Assembly (NCBI GenBank): GCA_017961235.1
Contig: JAGCXQ010000044.1
Coordinates: 1 to 56,730, forward strand
Direction of reading: 5' to 3'
From: Clostridiales bacterium
GTDB taxonomy: Bacteria > Bacillota > Clostridia > Saccharofermentanales > Saccharofermentanaceae
Length of the DNA stretch: 56,730 bases
Below are positions 42,573 through 50,969 of this stretch, piece by piece. The notes beneath the pieces were generated by a model. That model saw only the letters and a program-made list of their open reading frames with translations. It was not told where the DNA came from and did no database searches. Positions within the stretch are counted from its first letter, which is position 1. Each line of letters opens with the position of its first letter. Position numbers and translations under genes: made by a program.

Positions 42573-44051
42573 TCAGACGAGGATGACACCTACGATCTCT
42601 TTCTGCAGGGACTTGAGCTTCGTGATCTCTTCGGAGACGGAGTCGGCGCGGGAAGTGCCTCTCTTCTCAACAAGAACAACAGAGTCGTATTTCTCGATCG
42701 ACTTAACGGTCTTCGCATCCGAGAGGATGTTGCCGGAATAGTCGATCTTACCCTTCATAGCATCTTTCAGAGCGGTGAGTGCCGGATCGGAAGGATCGAT
42801 TGTACCGATCATGCAGCAGTTTGAGCCTTCTTTGGAAGCGATCGCAAGAGTATTTGCAACGGTTGCTTCCACAACGGCCTTATTGTCATAGGTCGGGTCG
42901 CCCTCGAGGTTCTTGATGGTCTTATCGAAGAAGATCCTCTTCGATGCAGGTGCCACACCGAGGAGCGGGTACGGGAAACGGGAAAGAAGATTGTTTCTCG
43001 AGCGGATCTTGCCGGAGAAGATGTCTCTGACATAGACGAAGGCAAGAGCCATGAACAGTCCGAGGAATCCACCGATGATGCCGAACTTGATGACGTTCTT
43101 CTTCGGGGAACGGGTCGCATTGGCATTTGCCAGACTGCTCTGTGCAGATGCCAGTTCGCGCTTAAGAGCGGTGAGATCTTCTTTCGCCACACCGAGGTTT
43201 GTCATGTTATCCTCGATGTTCTTGTTTAAGTTATTCAGCGCGTCACTATCTGTGGTCAGAGCGCGCTCGGATGCGAGGATGCTGTCTTCGTACGACGTAC
43301 GGTCTTCATACATCTCGCGGTTGACCTCATATCCGGTAAAGGAATTCACGATCGTTACCTGATAGCTGGAATCCAGACCCTTCAGGATCTTTACCATCTC
43401 GGAGTAAAGGTAATCAGCAGCTTTCTTAGCCAGATCAAGATCGGTGTAATAGACATCCAGGCGGACGAACTGGTCTTCTACATTGGTCACTCTGATCAGC
43501 TCCTGAATGTAGCGCTTGTCTGCATCAGAGCCGAGGATGGTCTTGACCTTCTCGAGGATCTCGTCCGAGAAAGGATACATGGATGCGCACGCATTTACGA
43601 TGCGGCGCTGTTCATTCATTTTATAGTTCGCATATTCTTCCGCAGCACCGTCCGGGATCGGAGCATCTACGGCAAAGGTAATTCTTGCTGTGCCGCAGTT
43701 AAAAGGATCGATCGTGTAGTAGATGCTGTTTTCAAGATAGTATCTTCTCTTTTCGTTCAGAACACGGTCTCTTTCGATCTTACGGTTATAGTAGGGGATG
43801 CTTACTTCGTTGATCGTAGCATTTTTCTGCTCGAGATTCTTAATGGTGACTTCCTTAGCGGCGACTTTTTCCGCGGCGGCATCGACAGTCTCCTGGTAAG
43901 CAACGCTGACCTTCGCCTTCTTTGCCTTATAGTATCCGTATCCGCCGAGAAGTCCGGCGAAGAATACCGTGATAACGGCGATCAGAACGATCGACTTTAA
44001 AAAAGACGCGAGAATATCCGTCACTCTGATTTCAAGTTCATGTTTTTCCAT
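42573..44051 (-). CDS. Wzz-like polysaccharide chain-length protein with kinase-like C terminus lacking Walker A
   Basis: Membrane protein of 492 residues. First membrane segment about 18-40 (SIVLIAVITVFFAGLLGGYGYY), a long extracytoplasmic coiled-coil-rich domain (about 45-320, with repeated Glu/Lys/Ala and the segment LNNLNKNIEDNMTNLGVAKEDL), a second membrane segment (about 325-345, FGIIGGFLGLFMALAFVYVRD) and a cytoplasmic domain to the end. That domain has the layout of a BY-kinase fold (NTLAIASKEGSNCCMIGTIDPSD, then YDSVVLVEKRGTSRADSVSEEI) but no GxxxxGKT, so it cannot bind ATP in the usual way. The ATG at 44051 has the SD CAGGAG; the longer frame to 44150 would add an unlikely 33 residues. 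Monocistronic. Confidence 0.8.
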   Translation of the reverse strand: MEKHELEIRVTDILASFLKSIVLIAVITVFFAGLLGGYGYYKAKKAKVSVAYQETVDAAAEKVAAKEVTIKNLEQKNATINEVSIPYYNRKIERDRVLNEKRRYYLENSIYYTIDPFNCGTARITFAVDAPIPDGAAEEYANYKMNEQRRIVNACASMYPFSDEILEKVKTILGSDADKRYIQELIRVTNVEDQFVRLDVYYTDLDLAKKAADYLYSEMVKILKGLDSSYQVTIVNSFTGYEVNREMYEDRTSYEDSILASERALTTDSDALNNLNKNIEDNMTNLGVAKEDLTALKRELASAQSSLANANATRSPKKNVIKFGIIGGFLGLFMALAFVYVRDIFSGKIRSRNNLLSRFPYPLLGVAPASKRIFFDKTIKNLEGDPTYDNKAVVEATVANTLAIASKEGSNCCMIGTIDPSDPALTALKDAMKGKIDYSGNILSDAKTVKSIEKYDSVVLVEKRGTSRADSVSEEITKLKSLQKEIVGVILV

Positions 44052-44251
44052 AAGTCCGGCTCCTGTGGTAAATCCAGTTCTCCCCGGCAGGGTATTTCCT
44101 CGGGGAAAGATACTCGTAATGTAGTATATCGCCGAAATGAGGCGTGTCAATGGATATAAGCTTTCATTATTATAACATATTCGTCATTTAAAATTCTTAT
44201 CACGGATCCGATTGCTCCGGACCATGCCTGACGATGCTTTCCGAAAAGCAC

Positions 44252-44280
44252 TTGACAAACGGCTTTACGCAGAGTAATCT
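44252..44280 (+). promoter_or_regulatory. Promoter of the asparagine T-box operon
   Basis: TTGACA (44252-44257), 17-bp spacer, TAATCT (44275-44280). An AAAAGCAC word (44244-44251) ends directly before the -35 box. Confidence 0.75.
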
Positions 44281-44284
44281 AACG

Positions 44285-44591
44285 TCAAATTGAACATAGC
44301 AAAAGCGATGACGAAGAGAAGTAGCCTGTTTTATCGCTTCCAGCGAGCGGGGGACGGTGTAAGCCCCGTAGAGTGAATGCAGGTGAATAACACTTCCGAG
44401 CTGCAAAATGAAATGCCGAAGGCGGCGTACGACAGAAAGCCGCAAGACGCAGAGTAGTGGAAGCCGAAGGCCACGCGTCAGGTGGCAGGGTTTGATGGAA
44501 CCCGGTAAGGTGGCTGTGGAGATCACAGCAATTCAGGTGGTACCGCGATTGGAAAGTCGTCCTGAAGCAGAAGATGCTTCGGGGCGTTTTT
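44285..44591 (+). ncRNA. T-box leader, asparagine specifier (AAC)
   Basis: Stem I begins with GCGAUGACGAAGAGAAGUAG (AGUA-type loop E motif), the specifier loop reads GAAU-AAC-A-CUUCCGAGC with AAC (Asn) at 44389-44391, and the T-box core AGGUGGUACCGCG is at 44535-44547. The terminator stem CGTCCTGAAGC/GCTTCGGGGCG (44558-44568, 44576-44586) has 11 pairs and is followed by UUUUU. The specifier agrees with the downstream gene, asparaginyl-tRNA synthetase, which validates the reading frame used for the Ile T-box at 27204. Confidence 0.95.
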
Positions 44592-44681
44592 GTTTATGTT
44601 CAAGAAGCACTTCTGAAAGACCATATAAGCCGCCCGGAAAAGTGCTACTACCGGGGAAAGAAAGTGCAAAGGAGAAAGCAA

Positions 44682-46073
44682 ATGGACATTGTAGATGTAA
44701 GAGAGATCTTCAGAAACAGAGAACAGTATCTCGGTAAAGAAGTGACCGTCGGCGGTTGGGTAAGATCCGTCCGTGACTCAAAGACCTTCGGATTTATCGT
44801 GCTGCATGACGGTACGTTTTTCGAGCCGATCCAGGTCGTATATCACGATGCGCTTCCGAATTTTGAAGCGATCTGCAAGACGAACGTCGGTGCAGCTCTG
44901 ATCGTTACCGGTACACTGGTAGCTACACCGGAGGCCAAGCAGCCCTTCGAGATCCAGGCAACGGAAGTCGTTCTGGAAGGTGATTCCACACCGGATTATC
45001 CGCTCCAGAAGAAGCGTCACAGCATCGAGTACTTAAGAACGATCACACATCTGCGTCCGAGAACGAACCTGTTCCAGGCGGTCTTCAGAGTAAGATCCCT
45101 GTGCGCATACGCGATCCACAGATTCTTCCAGGAGAGAAACTTCGTCTATGTACATACACCGCTGATCACCGGTTCCGACTGTGAGGGTGCAGGCGAGATG
45201 TTCCAGGTAACCACACTGGATCTCAACAACATCCCGAAGACGGAAGACGGTAAGATCGACTACAGCCAGGACTTCTTCAACAAGCCGACGAACCTCACGG
45301 TCAGTGGCCAGCTGAACGGCGAGACTTTCGCGATGGCATTTAAGAACATCTACACCTTCGGACCGACATTCCGTGCCGAGAACAGTAACACGACACGTCA
45401 TGCGGCGGAGTTCTGGATGATCGAGCCGGAGATCGCATTTGCAGATCTGAAGGATGACATGCTCCTTGCCGAGTCCATGATCAAGTACATCATCAACTTC
45501 GTTCTGGAGAACGCTCCGGAAGAGATGAAGTTCTTCAACGATTTCGTAGATAAGGGACTGATCGAAAGACTTAAGCACGTAGCATCTTCCGACTTCGGCC
45601 ACGTCACCTACACCGAGGCGATCGAGATCCTCGAGAAAGTAAACGACAAGTTCGAGTATAAGGTATCCTGGGGCTGCGATCTGCAGACCGAGCATGAAAG
45701 ATACCTTACCGAGGAAGTCTTCAAGAAGCCGGTATTCGTTACCGACTATCCGAAGGAGATCAAGGCTTTCTACATGAAGCTCAACGAAGACGGAAAGACA
45801 GTTGCCGCGATGGACTGCCTCGTTCCGGGCATCGGCGAGATCATCGGCGGATCCCAGCGTGAAGACGACTACGACAAGCTCGCTTCCCGCATCACGGAAC
45901 TCGGCATGAAGCCGGAGGACTACGGATTCTATATGGATCTTCGTAAGTTCGGTACTGCACGTCACGCCGGATTCGGTCTCGGATTCGAGCGCTGCGTGAT
46001 GTATCTTACCGGCGTAAGCAACATCCGTGACGTCATCCCGTTCCCGAGAACGGTCAACAACTGCGAACTCTAA
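44682..46073 (+). CDS. asnS: Asparaginyl-tRNA synthetase
   Basis: Class IIb synthetase of 463 residues that charges tRNA-Asn. N-terminal OB-fold anticodon domain ([25 protein letters not shown]), class II motif 1 region ([44 protein letters not shown]), motif 2 ([26 protein letters not shown]) and motif 3 ([15 protein letters not shown]). The ATG at 44682 has the SD AAAGGAG. Controlled by the Asn T-box and followed by asnA after 107 bp, so both supply and use of asparagine respond to tRNA-Asn charging. Confidence 0.97.
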   Translation: MDIVDVREIFRNREQYLGKEVTVGGWVRSVRDSKTFGFIVLHDGTFFEPIQVVYHDALPNFEAICKTNVGAALIVTGTLVATPEAKQPFEIQATEVVLEGDSTPDYPLQKKRHSIEYLRTITHLRPRTNLFQAVFRVRSLCAYAIHRFFQERNFVYVHTPLITGSDCEGAGEMFQVTTLDLNNIPKTEDGKIDYSQDFFNKPTNLTVSGQLNGETFAMAFKNIYTFGPTFRAENSNTTRHAAEFWMIEPEIAFADLKDDMLLAESMIKYIINFVLENAPEEMKFFNDFVDKGLIERLKHVASSDFGHVTYTEAIEILEKVNDKFEYKVSWGCDLQTEHERYLTEEVFKKPVFVTDYPKEIKAFYMKLNEDGKTVAAMDCLVPGIGEIIGGSQREDDYDKLASRITELGMKPEDYGFYMDLRKFGTARHAGFGLGFERCVMYLTGVSNIRDVIPFPRTVNNCEL

Positions 46074-46180
46074 TACACCTAAGCGGCAGAAGGGGAAGAA
46101 AAGCCCCGGGGCAAGTGCTTTTGCAGAAGAAATAGGAAGCGCCAAAGTGGCGCAAATAAAGAAACAAAGGAGAGTTGAAA

Positions 46181-47191
46181 ATGGGTACGATTCAGATTCC
46201 GGACGGGTATAAAAGCCCGCAAACCATTCGCGAGACGGAAGTCGCGATCAAGGAAGTTAAGGACTATTTCGAGCGGGCGCTCGCAGATGCGCTCAGCCTG
46301 ACACGTGTGTCGGCGCCGCTTTTCGTAAAGCCGGAGTCGGGACTCAATGACAACCTCAACGGCGTAGAAAGACCGGTTGCCTTTGGTATCAAGGAGCAGA
46401 ACGAGAAGGAAGTTGAGATCGTGCACTCTCTCGCAAAGTGGAAGAGAATGGCGCTCTGCAAGTACGGCTTCCACCCGGGTGAAGGTCTCTACACCGATAT
46501 GACCGCGATCCGCCGTGACGAGGATACCGACAACCTCCACTCGATCTATGTTGATCAGTGGGACTGGGAAAAGATCATCACGAAGGACCAGAGAAATGTC
46601 GAGACGCTGAAAGAGACGGTTTTCCGCATCTACATGGCGATCAAGCAGACAGAGTACTATATCTGCGGAAAATATCACTTCATGGATCCTTTCCTTCCGA
46701 ACGAGATCCACTTCATCACGACACAGGAGCTCGAGGACAAGTATCCGGATAAGACACCGAAGGAAAGAGAGAACCTCATCACCAAGGAATATGGTGCTGT
46801 ATTCCTCATGCAGATCGGTGGCGCGCTGAAGTCCGGAAAGCCGCACGACGGACGTGCTCCGGACTATGATGACTGGTCCCTGAACGGCGATATCCTCGTG
46901 TACTATCCTGTACTGGGATGCTCTCTCGAGCTCTCCTCTATGGGTATCCGCGTTGATGAAGAAGCAATGGCCAAGCAGCTCAAGATCGCGGGTTGCGAAG
47001 AGCGTGCCGAACTTCCTTTCCAGAAGGATGTTCTGGAGTGCAAAGTCCCGTACACGATCGGCGGCGGTATCGGCCAGTCCCGCATCTGCATGTTCTTCCT
47101 GCAGAGAGCGCACATCGGTGAAGTTCAGTCTTCCGTATGGCCGGAGGACGTGGTCGAGAAAGCGACGGCACACGGTGTGAATCTTCTTTGA
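46181..47191 (+). CDS. asnA: Aspartate-ammonia ligase (asparagine synthetase A)
   Basis: Makes asparagine from aspartate, ammonia and ATP. The 336-residue protein has the class II synthetase-like fold of Asn[19 protein letters not shown] at the N terminus, [49 protein letters not shown] and the C-terminal [23 protein letters not shown]. The ATG at 46181 lies 8 bp after AAAGGAG; a TTG at 46175 is too close to the SD. Second gene of the asnS operon. The gap from asnS holds a GCGCCA/TGGCGC hairpin and one GTGCTTTT word (46115). Confidence 0.96.
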   Translation: MGTIQIPDGYKSPQTIRETEVAIKEVKDYFERALADALSLTRVSAPLFVKPESGLNDNLNGVERPVAFGIKEQNEKEVEIVHSLAKWKRMALCKYGFHPGEGLYTDMTAIRRDEDTDNLHSIYVDQWDWEKIITKDQRNVETLKETVFRIYMAIKQTEYYICGKYHFMDPFLPNEIHFITTQELEDKYPDKTPKERENLITKEYGAVFLMQIGGALKSGKPHDGRAPDYDDWSLNGDILVYYPVLGCSLELSSMGIRVDEEAMAKQLKIAGCEERAELPFQKDVLECKVPYTIGGGIGQSRICMFFLQRAHIGEVQSSVWPEDVVEKATAHGVNLL

Positions 47192-47225
47192 TCAGTAGTT
47201 TTTCATCAGATGGTGAAGGAAAAAG

Positions 47226-47251
47226 CCCTGCGAATTATCGCGGGTTTTTTT
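47226..47251 (+). terminator. Intrinsic terminator of the asnS-asnA operon
   Basis: CCCTGCGA, loop, TCGCGGG and then seven T (47245-47251). Confidence 0.85.
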
Positions 47252-47255
47252 GTTT

Positions 47256-47528
47256 GCGGATATAAAGGTAGGCAGGTGCTTTTCTATCGGAAAGAATCGG
47301 TGGCACTGAACGGATAGAAATCGAAAAAATGACTATCTATCGGTATGATTTAGTTGTTATATGCGGATAAATGAACGAAAAGACAGATTCTATCGGTAAG
47401 TTATATTGAATATGTGCGGATAAAAATGCTTTTCCTGAGAAAATATCGGTATGATGGTCCATCTAGAAGCGGATAGATTTTTAGTAAGTGCTTTTCTATC
47501 GGTAAAGAGCCAATGAAGTGGACAGATA
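47256..47528. repeat. 53-bp-period array of CGGATA/TATCGG boxes
   Basis: CGGATA begins at 47257, 47311, 47364, 47417 and 47470 (CAGATA at 47523): steps 54, 53, 53, 53, 53. TATCGG begins at 47285, 47338, 47391, 47444 and 47497: steps 53 each. Arm starts are 27-28 bp apart. GATAG/CTATC can pair, leaving a constant mismatch in the outer part. The sequence between the boxes differs in every unit, except that GTGCTTTTCTATCGG recurs in units 1 and 5. The array fills the gap between the asnA terminator and the promoter of the nuclease-like gene. Confidence 0.85.
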
Positions 47529-47561
47529 GAAATTCAAAATCAGAAGGATTATGGGAAAAAG

Positions 47562-47590
47562 TTTACAAAACTACTCATATAAAATATAGC
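47562..47590 (+). promoter_or_regulatory. Promoter of the PD-(D/E)XK-like gene
   Basis: TTTACA (47562-47567), 17-bp spacer, TATAGC (47585-47590), about 59 bp before the ATG. Confidence 0.55.
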
Positions 47591-47648
47591 CACGCACAGG
47601 GAGGGTACATAGAATAGAGAAAACGCCAAAAAGAATGGAGTTGAGCAA

Positions 47649-48437
47649 ATGAAACTTCAGGATGAACTGCTCATGAGAAAGAATTCTCTGGAAAAAGCAC
47701 TGCAAGCAGCGAAAAAAGTGCTTGATTATGCTCCGGAGGGGAGTCTTCGGATCTCGAAGAAAAAGACGGGGATCCAGTTTTATCATGTAACAGATCCAAA
47801 GGATACTCGCGGAAGATATATCCGAAAGGAGCAGATCGACCTGGTGAAGCGGTTAGCAGCAAAAAGCTATGCTACAAGGTTACAACGGCGTGCTTCAAGA
47901 GAACTTCGCGTGCTGAACGAGTATCTGAAGATTATTTCCGACAAGAGTGCGGACAGGGTCTTTGACGAAATAGGAGAGACTCGCAGGAAGCTGGTAACGC
48001 CGATCCTTCTGTCCGAGAGCCGGCGGGCGGAAATATGGATGAACGAAGAATTCGTATCGAATTCGTTTCGTCCGGAGGAGAAGAAATACGAGACACGTCG
48101 CGGCGAACTGGTGCGATCTAAATCAGAACTTCTGATCGCGAATATGTATGCGGAACTCGGAATTCCATATCGCTATGAAAACGAATTGGTTTTGAAGGAT
48201 GGCGGAAGAATGATCCCGGATTTTACGCTGTTTGATACAAGGCGCAGAAGACTTATCTATCACGAGCATTTTGGTATGATGGATGATGAGACTTATTGGG
48301 ATAATGCAATCCGAAAAATAGAACGATACCAGAAAAACTGTATATTTCTCGGAATCAATCTGATTGCGACCTTTGAAGGCAGGAATACATCGTTAAATAT
48401 GCGCGAATTGAGCCAGTCAATTCTTTCTCTGATCTGA
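47649..48437 (+). CDS. PD-(D/E)XK nuclease-like protein
   Basis: Cytoplasmic protein of 262 residues. The N-terminal half is basic and helical (LQAAKKVLDYAPEGSL, then AAKSYATRLQRRASREL). The C-terminal half has the order of motifs expected of a PD-(D/E)XK fold: SKSELLIANMYAELG (Glu160), a PDF motif with Asp191 (GGRMIPDFTLFD) and YHEHFGMMDDETY with Glu206 replacing the usual ExK. Similar EHFG proteins are scattered in Bacillota without clear function. The first coding positions overlap an AAAAGCAC word (47693-47700). It lies immediately downstream of the 53-bp array; a functional link is unproven. Its 3' end overlaps the convergent membrane protein gene by 21 bases. Confidence 0.68.
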   Translation: MKLQDELLMRKNSLEKALQAAKKVLDYAPEGSLRISKKKTGIQFYHVTDPKDTRGRYIRKEQIDLVKRLAAKSYATRLQRRASRELRVLNEYLKIISDKSADRVFDEIGETRRKLVTPILLSESRRAEIWMNEEFVSNSFRPEEKKYETRRGELVRSKSELLIANMYAELGIPYRYENELVLKDGGRMIPDFTLFDTRRRRLIYHEHFGMMDDETYWDNAIRKIERYQKNCIFLGINLIATFEGRNTSLNMRELSQSILSLI

Positions 48438-49700
48438 TCCGTCTTCCTGCGGATCCATATGAAAGTAATAGTGAGGAACAGTCTGGCCGCGGAAGGTGTC
48501 GTTTATCCGGATCACATAGCCTGTAACACCGACTTTGAGATCATGGGCACTAATTTCGCTGTAAACATCGAAGAAGATGGTTCCGCCGTTATTAAGGCGC
48601 ACTGTGATAAACGGGACTTCAGACCCGCCGCGTGAGAGTGCGTAGAAGCGCTTGTCGGCTTGTATTATCGTGCCCCTGGCCCACTTGGCGGTTCCGTTCT
48701 TCAGCGCTCGGGCAATATTTCGTCTTTTGAAAGAGAATATGAATACCAGAACTCCGAGCACGATAAACCATATGATATGCGCAAGAAGGAAGAAAACCAT
48801 GGGTGCGCTAAGGAGAGCGATAGTGTTTACAGAGATCGCGACACACGGCAGACATATCCATAAGATGAAAAGAACAAAGCTCCGCTTTCCCTTTTTCAGA
48901 TAGTGATCCAGAAGGACAGGATTCTTGTACCCTAGAAACAATAAGATCGTTGAGAGCATACTCGCAATTACGAGAGGGATCGTCCAGGCTTTGGGGTTTG
49001 CCGAGTTCTGAAAAATAGAGAATGCGATGAGAGCTCCGATCAGATACGGGAGCGCACAGATCACAAGGATCAGTGGAATGGGCAAGAATCTTTTGAGAAG
49101 GGAGGTAAGAACCGGGGAAAGAAGTTCAGAGGCTTCTCCGTCTGCAGCAAATGAAGATTCAAATGCTTCCTCACTTAGCTTCACACTCTTTTCTTCCGGA
49201 ATAAAGAAGTAACGGCCGGCTTTGAACAGGCCTTCTTCTCCGTACATAACAGCCAGAAGTCCTTTCATTCCGATACTGAATTCTTTATATCTGTCTGCCG
49301 AAACAGGGAGGTCGAAAGAATGGCCTTCTTTGGTACGAAGAGCGAGAGCGTAAGTGTCCTGACAGCGGGGATCCTGATAAAGCATATCGGCCACTTCGAT
49401 ATCCTGTACGAGAAAATCCCCGTCCCGGAATTCTTTGATGATCGTTTTAGAAGAACTGTTATTCGCTAATCCTATGATCAGGAAGAGTACAGCCAGAAAG
49501 AGAAGCCCCAGGCCGGATCCCAATTCGGATGGAAGAAGAATAAAAACACCGGCTGCCACAAGCAACATCACCAGGCCGATAACAAGCACAAGCAAAGAGC
49601 CCCGGCGCAAACTGCAGTAACGCTTTTCGGCGAGCTCGAGGATCTTCTTTTCTTCCTCTTTGGTGGGATCTCTGAAATAATTGCGATCGACCATTCCCAT
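48417..49700 (-). CDS. Hypothetical multi-pass membrane protein
   Basis: Protein of about 427 residues. Two membrane segments near the N terminus (about 35-85), a soluble stretch (about 90-190, with MLYQDPRCQDTYALALRTKEGHSFDLPVSADRYKEF), four more segments (about 200-325) and a C-terminal soluble beta domain (GTIIQADKRFYAL then VRLNNGGTIFFDVYSEISAHDLKVGVTGYVIRIND). The ATG at 49700 is preferred (GAGG SD, 7 bp); ATG at 49712 is an in-frame alternative. Possibly DUF3592-like C terminus. No function can be assigned. Confidence 0.7.
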   Translation of the reverse strand: MGMVDRNYFRDPTKEEEKKILELAEKRYCSLRRGSLLVLVIGLVMLLVAAGVFILLPSELGSGLGLLFLAVLFLIIGLANNSSSKTIIKEFRDGDFLVQDIEVADMLYQDPRCQDTYALALRTKEGHSFDLPVSADRYKEFSIGMKGLLAVMYGEEGLFKAGRYFFIPEEKSVKLSEEAFESSFAADGEASELLSPVLTSLLKRFLPIPLILVICALPYLIGALIAFSIFQNSANPKAWTIPLVIASMLSTILLFLGYKNPVLLDHYLKKGKRSFVLFILWICLPCVAISVNTIALLSAPMVFFLLAHIIWFIVLGVLVFIFSFKRRNIARALKNGTAKWARGTIIQADKRFYALSRGGSEVPFITVRLNNGGTIFFDVYSEISAHDLKVGVTGYVIRINDTFRGQTVPHYYFHMDPQEDGSDQRKN

Positions 49701-49796
49701 ACTGAACCTCATTCCCGGAAACGGGACATAATACCATCTTCCAGATCGATTGTATCATGACGGGATACGCCCAACAATACAGAGAAAAGAAAGGGA

Positions 49797-50786
49797 TCAG
49801 AGGGCGTTGGCGATGCGGATGATGATGCTGATGCCAAGCTGGGCGAGCAGATAGAAGAAAAGATAGCTTACCGCCAGCATGTTAAAGGCAGCATTATCGG
49901 TGAGCATCAGGTCCTGTTTCAGAGAGACGTAGTGGGTGATGCCCATGATGACCAGCGCGAGAAATATTAATGTAAAAGCACCCTGCGTACCGAGCAGTAC
50001 GGAGAAGAAGATCAGGACGTCAGCGAAGCACATATAGATGGATGACATCGTGACGGTGTCAAGGGCACGCAGATAGGGAAGCTTTCTGTTAGCGAATCGC
50101 GATGTTACGCTGAAACACATCGCCAGAAGAAGAACGCTGAACCAGAGGATCACGGAGATCGTTCCGAAAGCGATGAACGGATGCGCGGAGAAAAGGTCCG
50201 TCTTACCGAACAGCAGCGAGATCAGCATCCCAAGAAAAGGAGAGTTTGTCCGGTTCGTAAAGAGTACCATCAGCGAGGTGAACGCTGCGAAGATACTGTT
50301 GATGATGAGGACCTTCGGGACCGATACTTTCTGCGGACGGTTCTGGATCGTGCTTACCGGATGCCAGATATAGTTCATGACAGGACGCATCACCTTCGAG
50401 ATCGATGGGAACTTCGAACGGACCTGGTCGATGAATCTGGCAAAAGAAAACTTGCAGTCGGATTCGCCGGCGCCGGAAGAAGCGCTCCCGGCATGATTCC
50501 AGACCTGCTTCGTCTTTTTCGATGCCTTTTTGCTGTAGTGGGTGGGGTCGGCGCTGCAGGACGAGTAGTCCGGAGGTGTCGTGGAATGAGCAGCCGTGGA
50601 ATACCCGGAAGAACCTGTGTCGTATGCGGTACCGGAAGATGCAGAGGAGGAAGCATCGGTAGAGGCTGCCGAAGAAGATGATCCGGATGTTCCGGAAGAT
50701 GCTCCGGCAGACGAAGACGTGCCGCGGCACGAACATCTCTGCCCCGGTGCGAGTTCTTTTCCACAATAAAAACAGGTTTTTGCCAT
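49797..50786 (-). CDS. Zinc-ribbon protein with Ser-rich linker and Yip1-like membrane domain
   Basis: Protein of 329 residues. It starts with a zinc ribbon (CFYCGKELAPGQRCSC), followed by about 75 residues of Ser/Ala/Gly/Thr low complexity, a short basic segment, and five membrane segments (about 160-325) with a layout like Yip1/DUF1282 proteins. Similar zinc-ribbon plus membrane proteins are common in Clostridia and are uncharacterised. No SD of normal strength is visible; the ATG at 50786 begins the zinc ribbon and is the only good start. Monocistronic. Confidence 0.72.
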   Translation of the reverse strand: MAKTCFYCGKELAPGQRCSCRGTSSSAGASSGTSGSSSSAASTDASSSASSGTAYDTGSSGYSTAAHSTTPPDYSSCSADPTHYSKKASKKTKQVWNHAGSASSGAGESDCKFSFARFIDQVRSKFPSISKVMRPVMNYIWHPVSTIQNRPQKVSVPKVLIINSIFAAFTSLMVLFTNRTNSPFLGMLISLLFGKTDLFSAHPFIAFGTISVILWFSVLLLAMCFSVTSRFANRKLPYLRALDTVTMSSIYMCFADVLIFFSVLLGTQGAFTLIFLALVIMGITHYVSLKQDLMLTDNAAFNMLAVSYLFFYLLAQLGISIIIRIANAL

Positions 50787-50881
50787 ATGTGCGATTGCCG
50801 ATCCTTTCAGATCAAGATATTCTGAGGTTATTTAGCGCGTGTTTACAGGCGTTTCGACTACACACAACCCCACTAGTAATG

Positions 50882-50887
50882 TATAAT
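50882..50887 (+). promoter_or_regulatory. Probable -10 box for the acyltransferase gene
   Basis: TATAAT at 50882-50887, 82 bp before the TTG start; no clear -35. Confidence 0.4.
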
Positions 50888-50969
50888 ACGGGAAGAATGT
50901 TATCATTTTATGTCGAAACTTGATTTATTTGACAAATTTCATACATGATTCGACTGAAAGGGCGAAAAA

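Noticed and set aside
47256..47528. CRISPR array
   Set aside because: Constant segments are only 6-8 bp and occur twice per unit; there is no repeat of 23 bp or more and no cas gene in the window.
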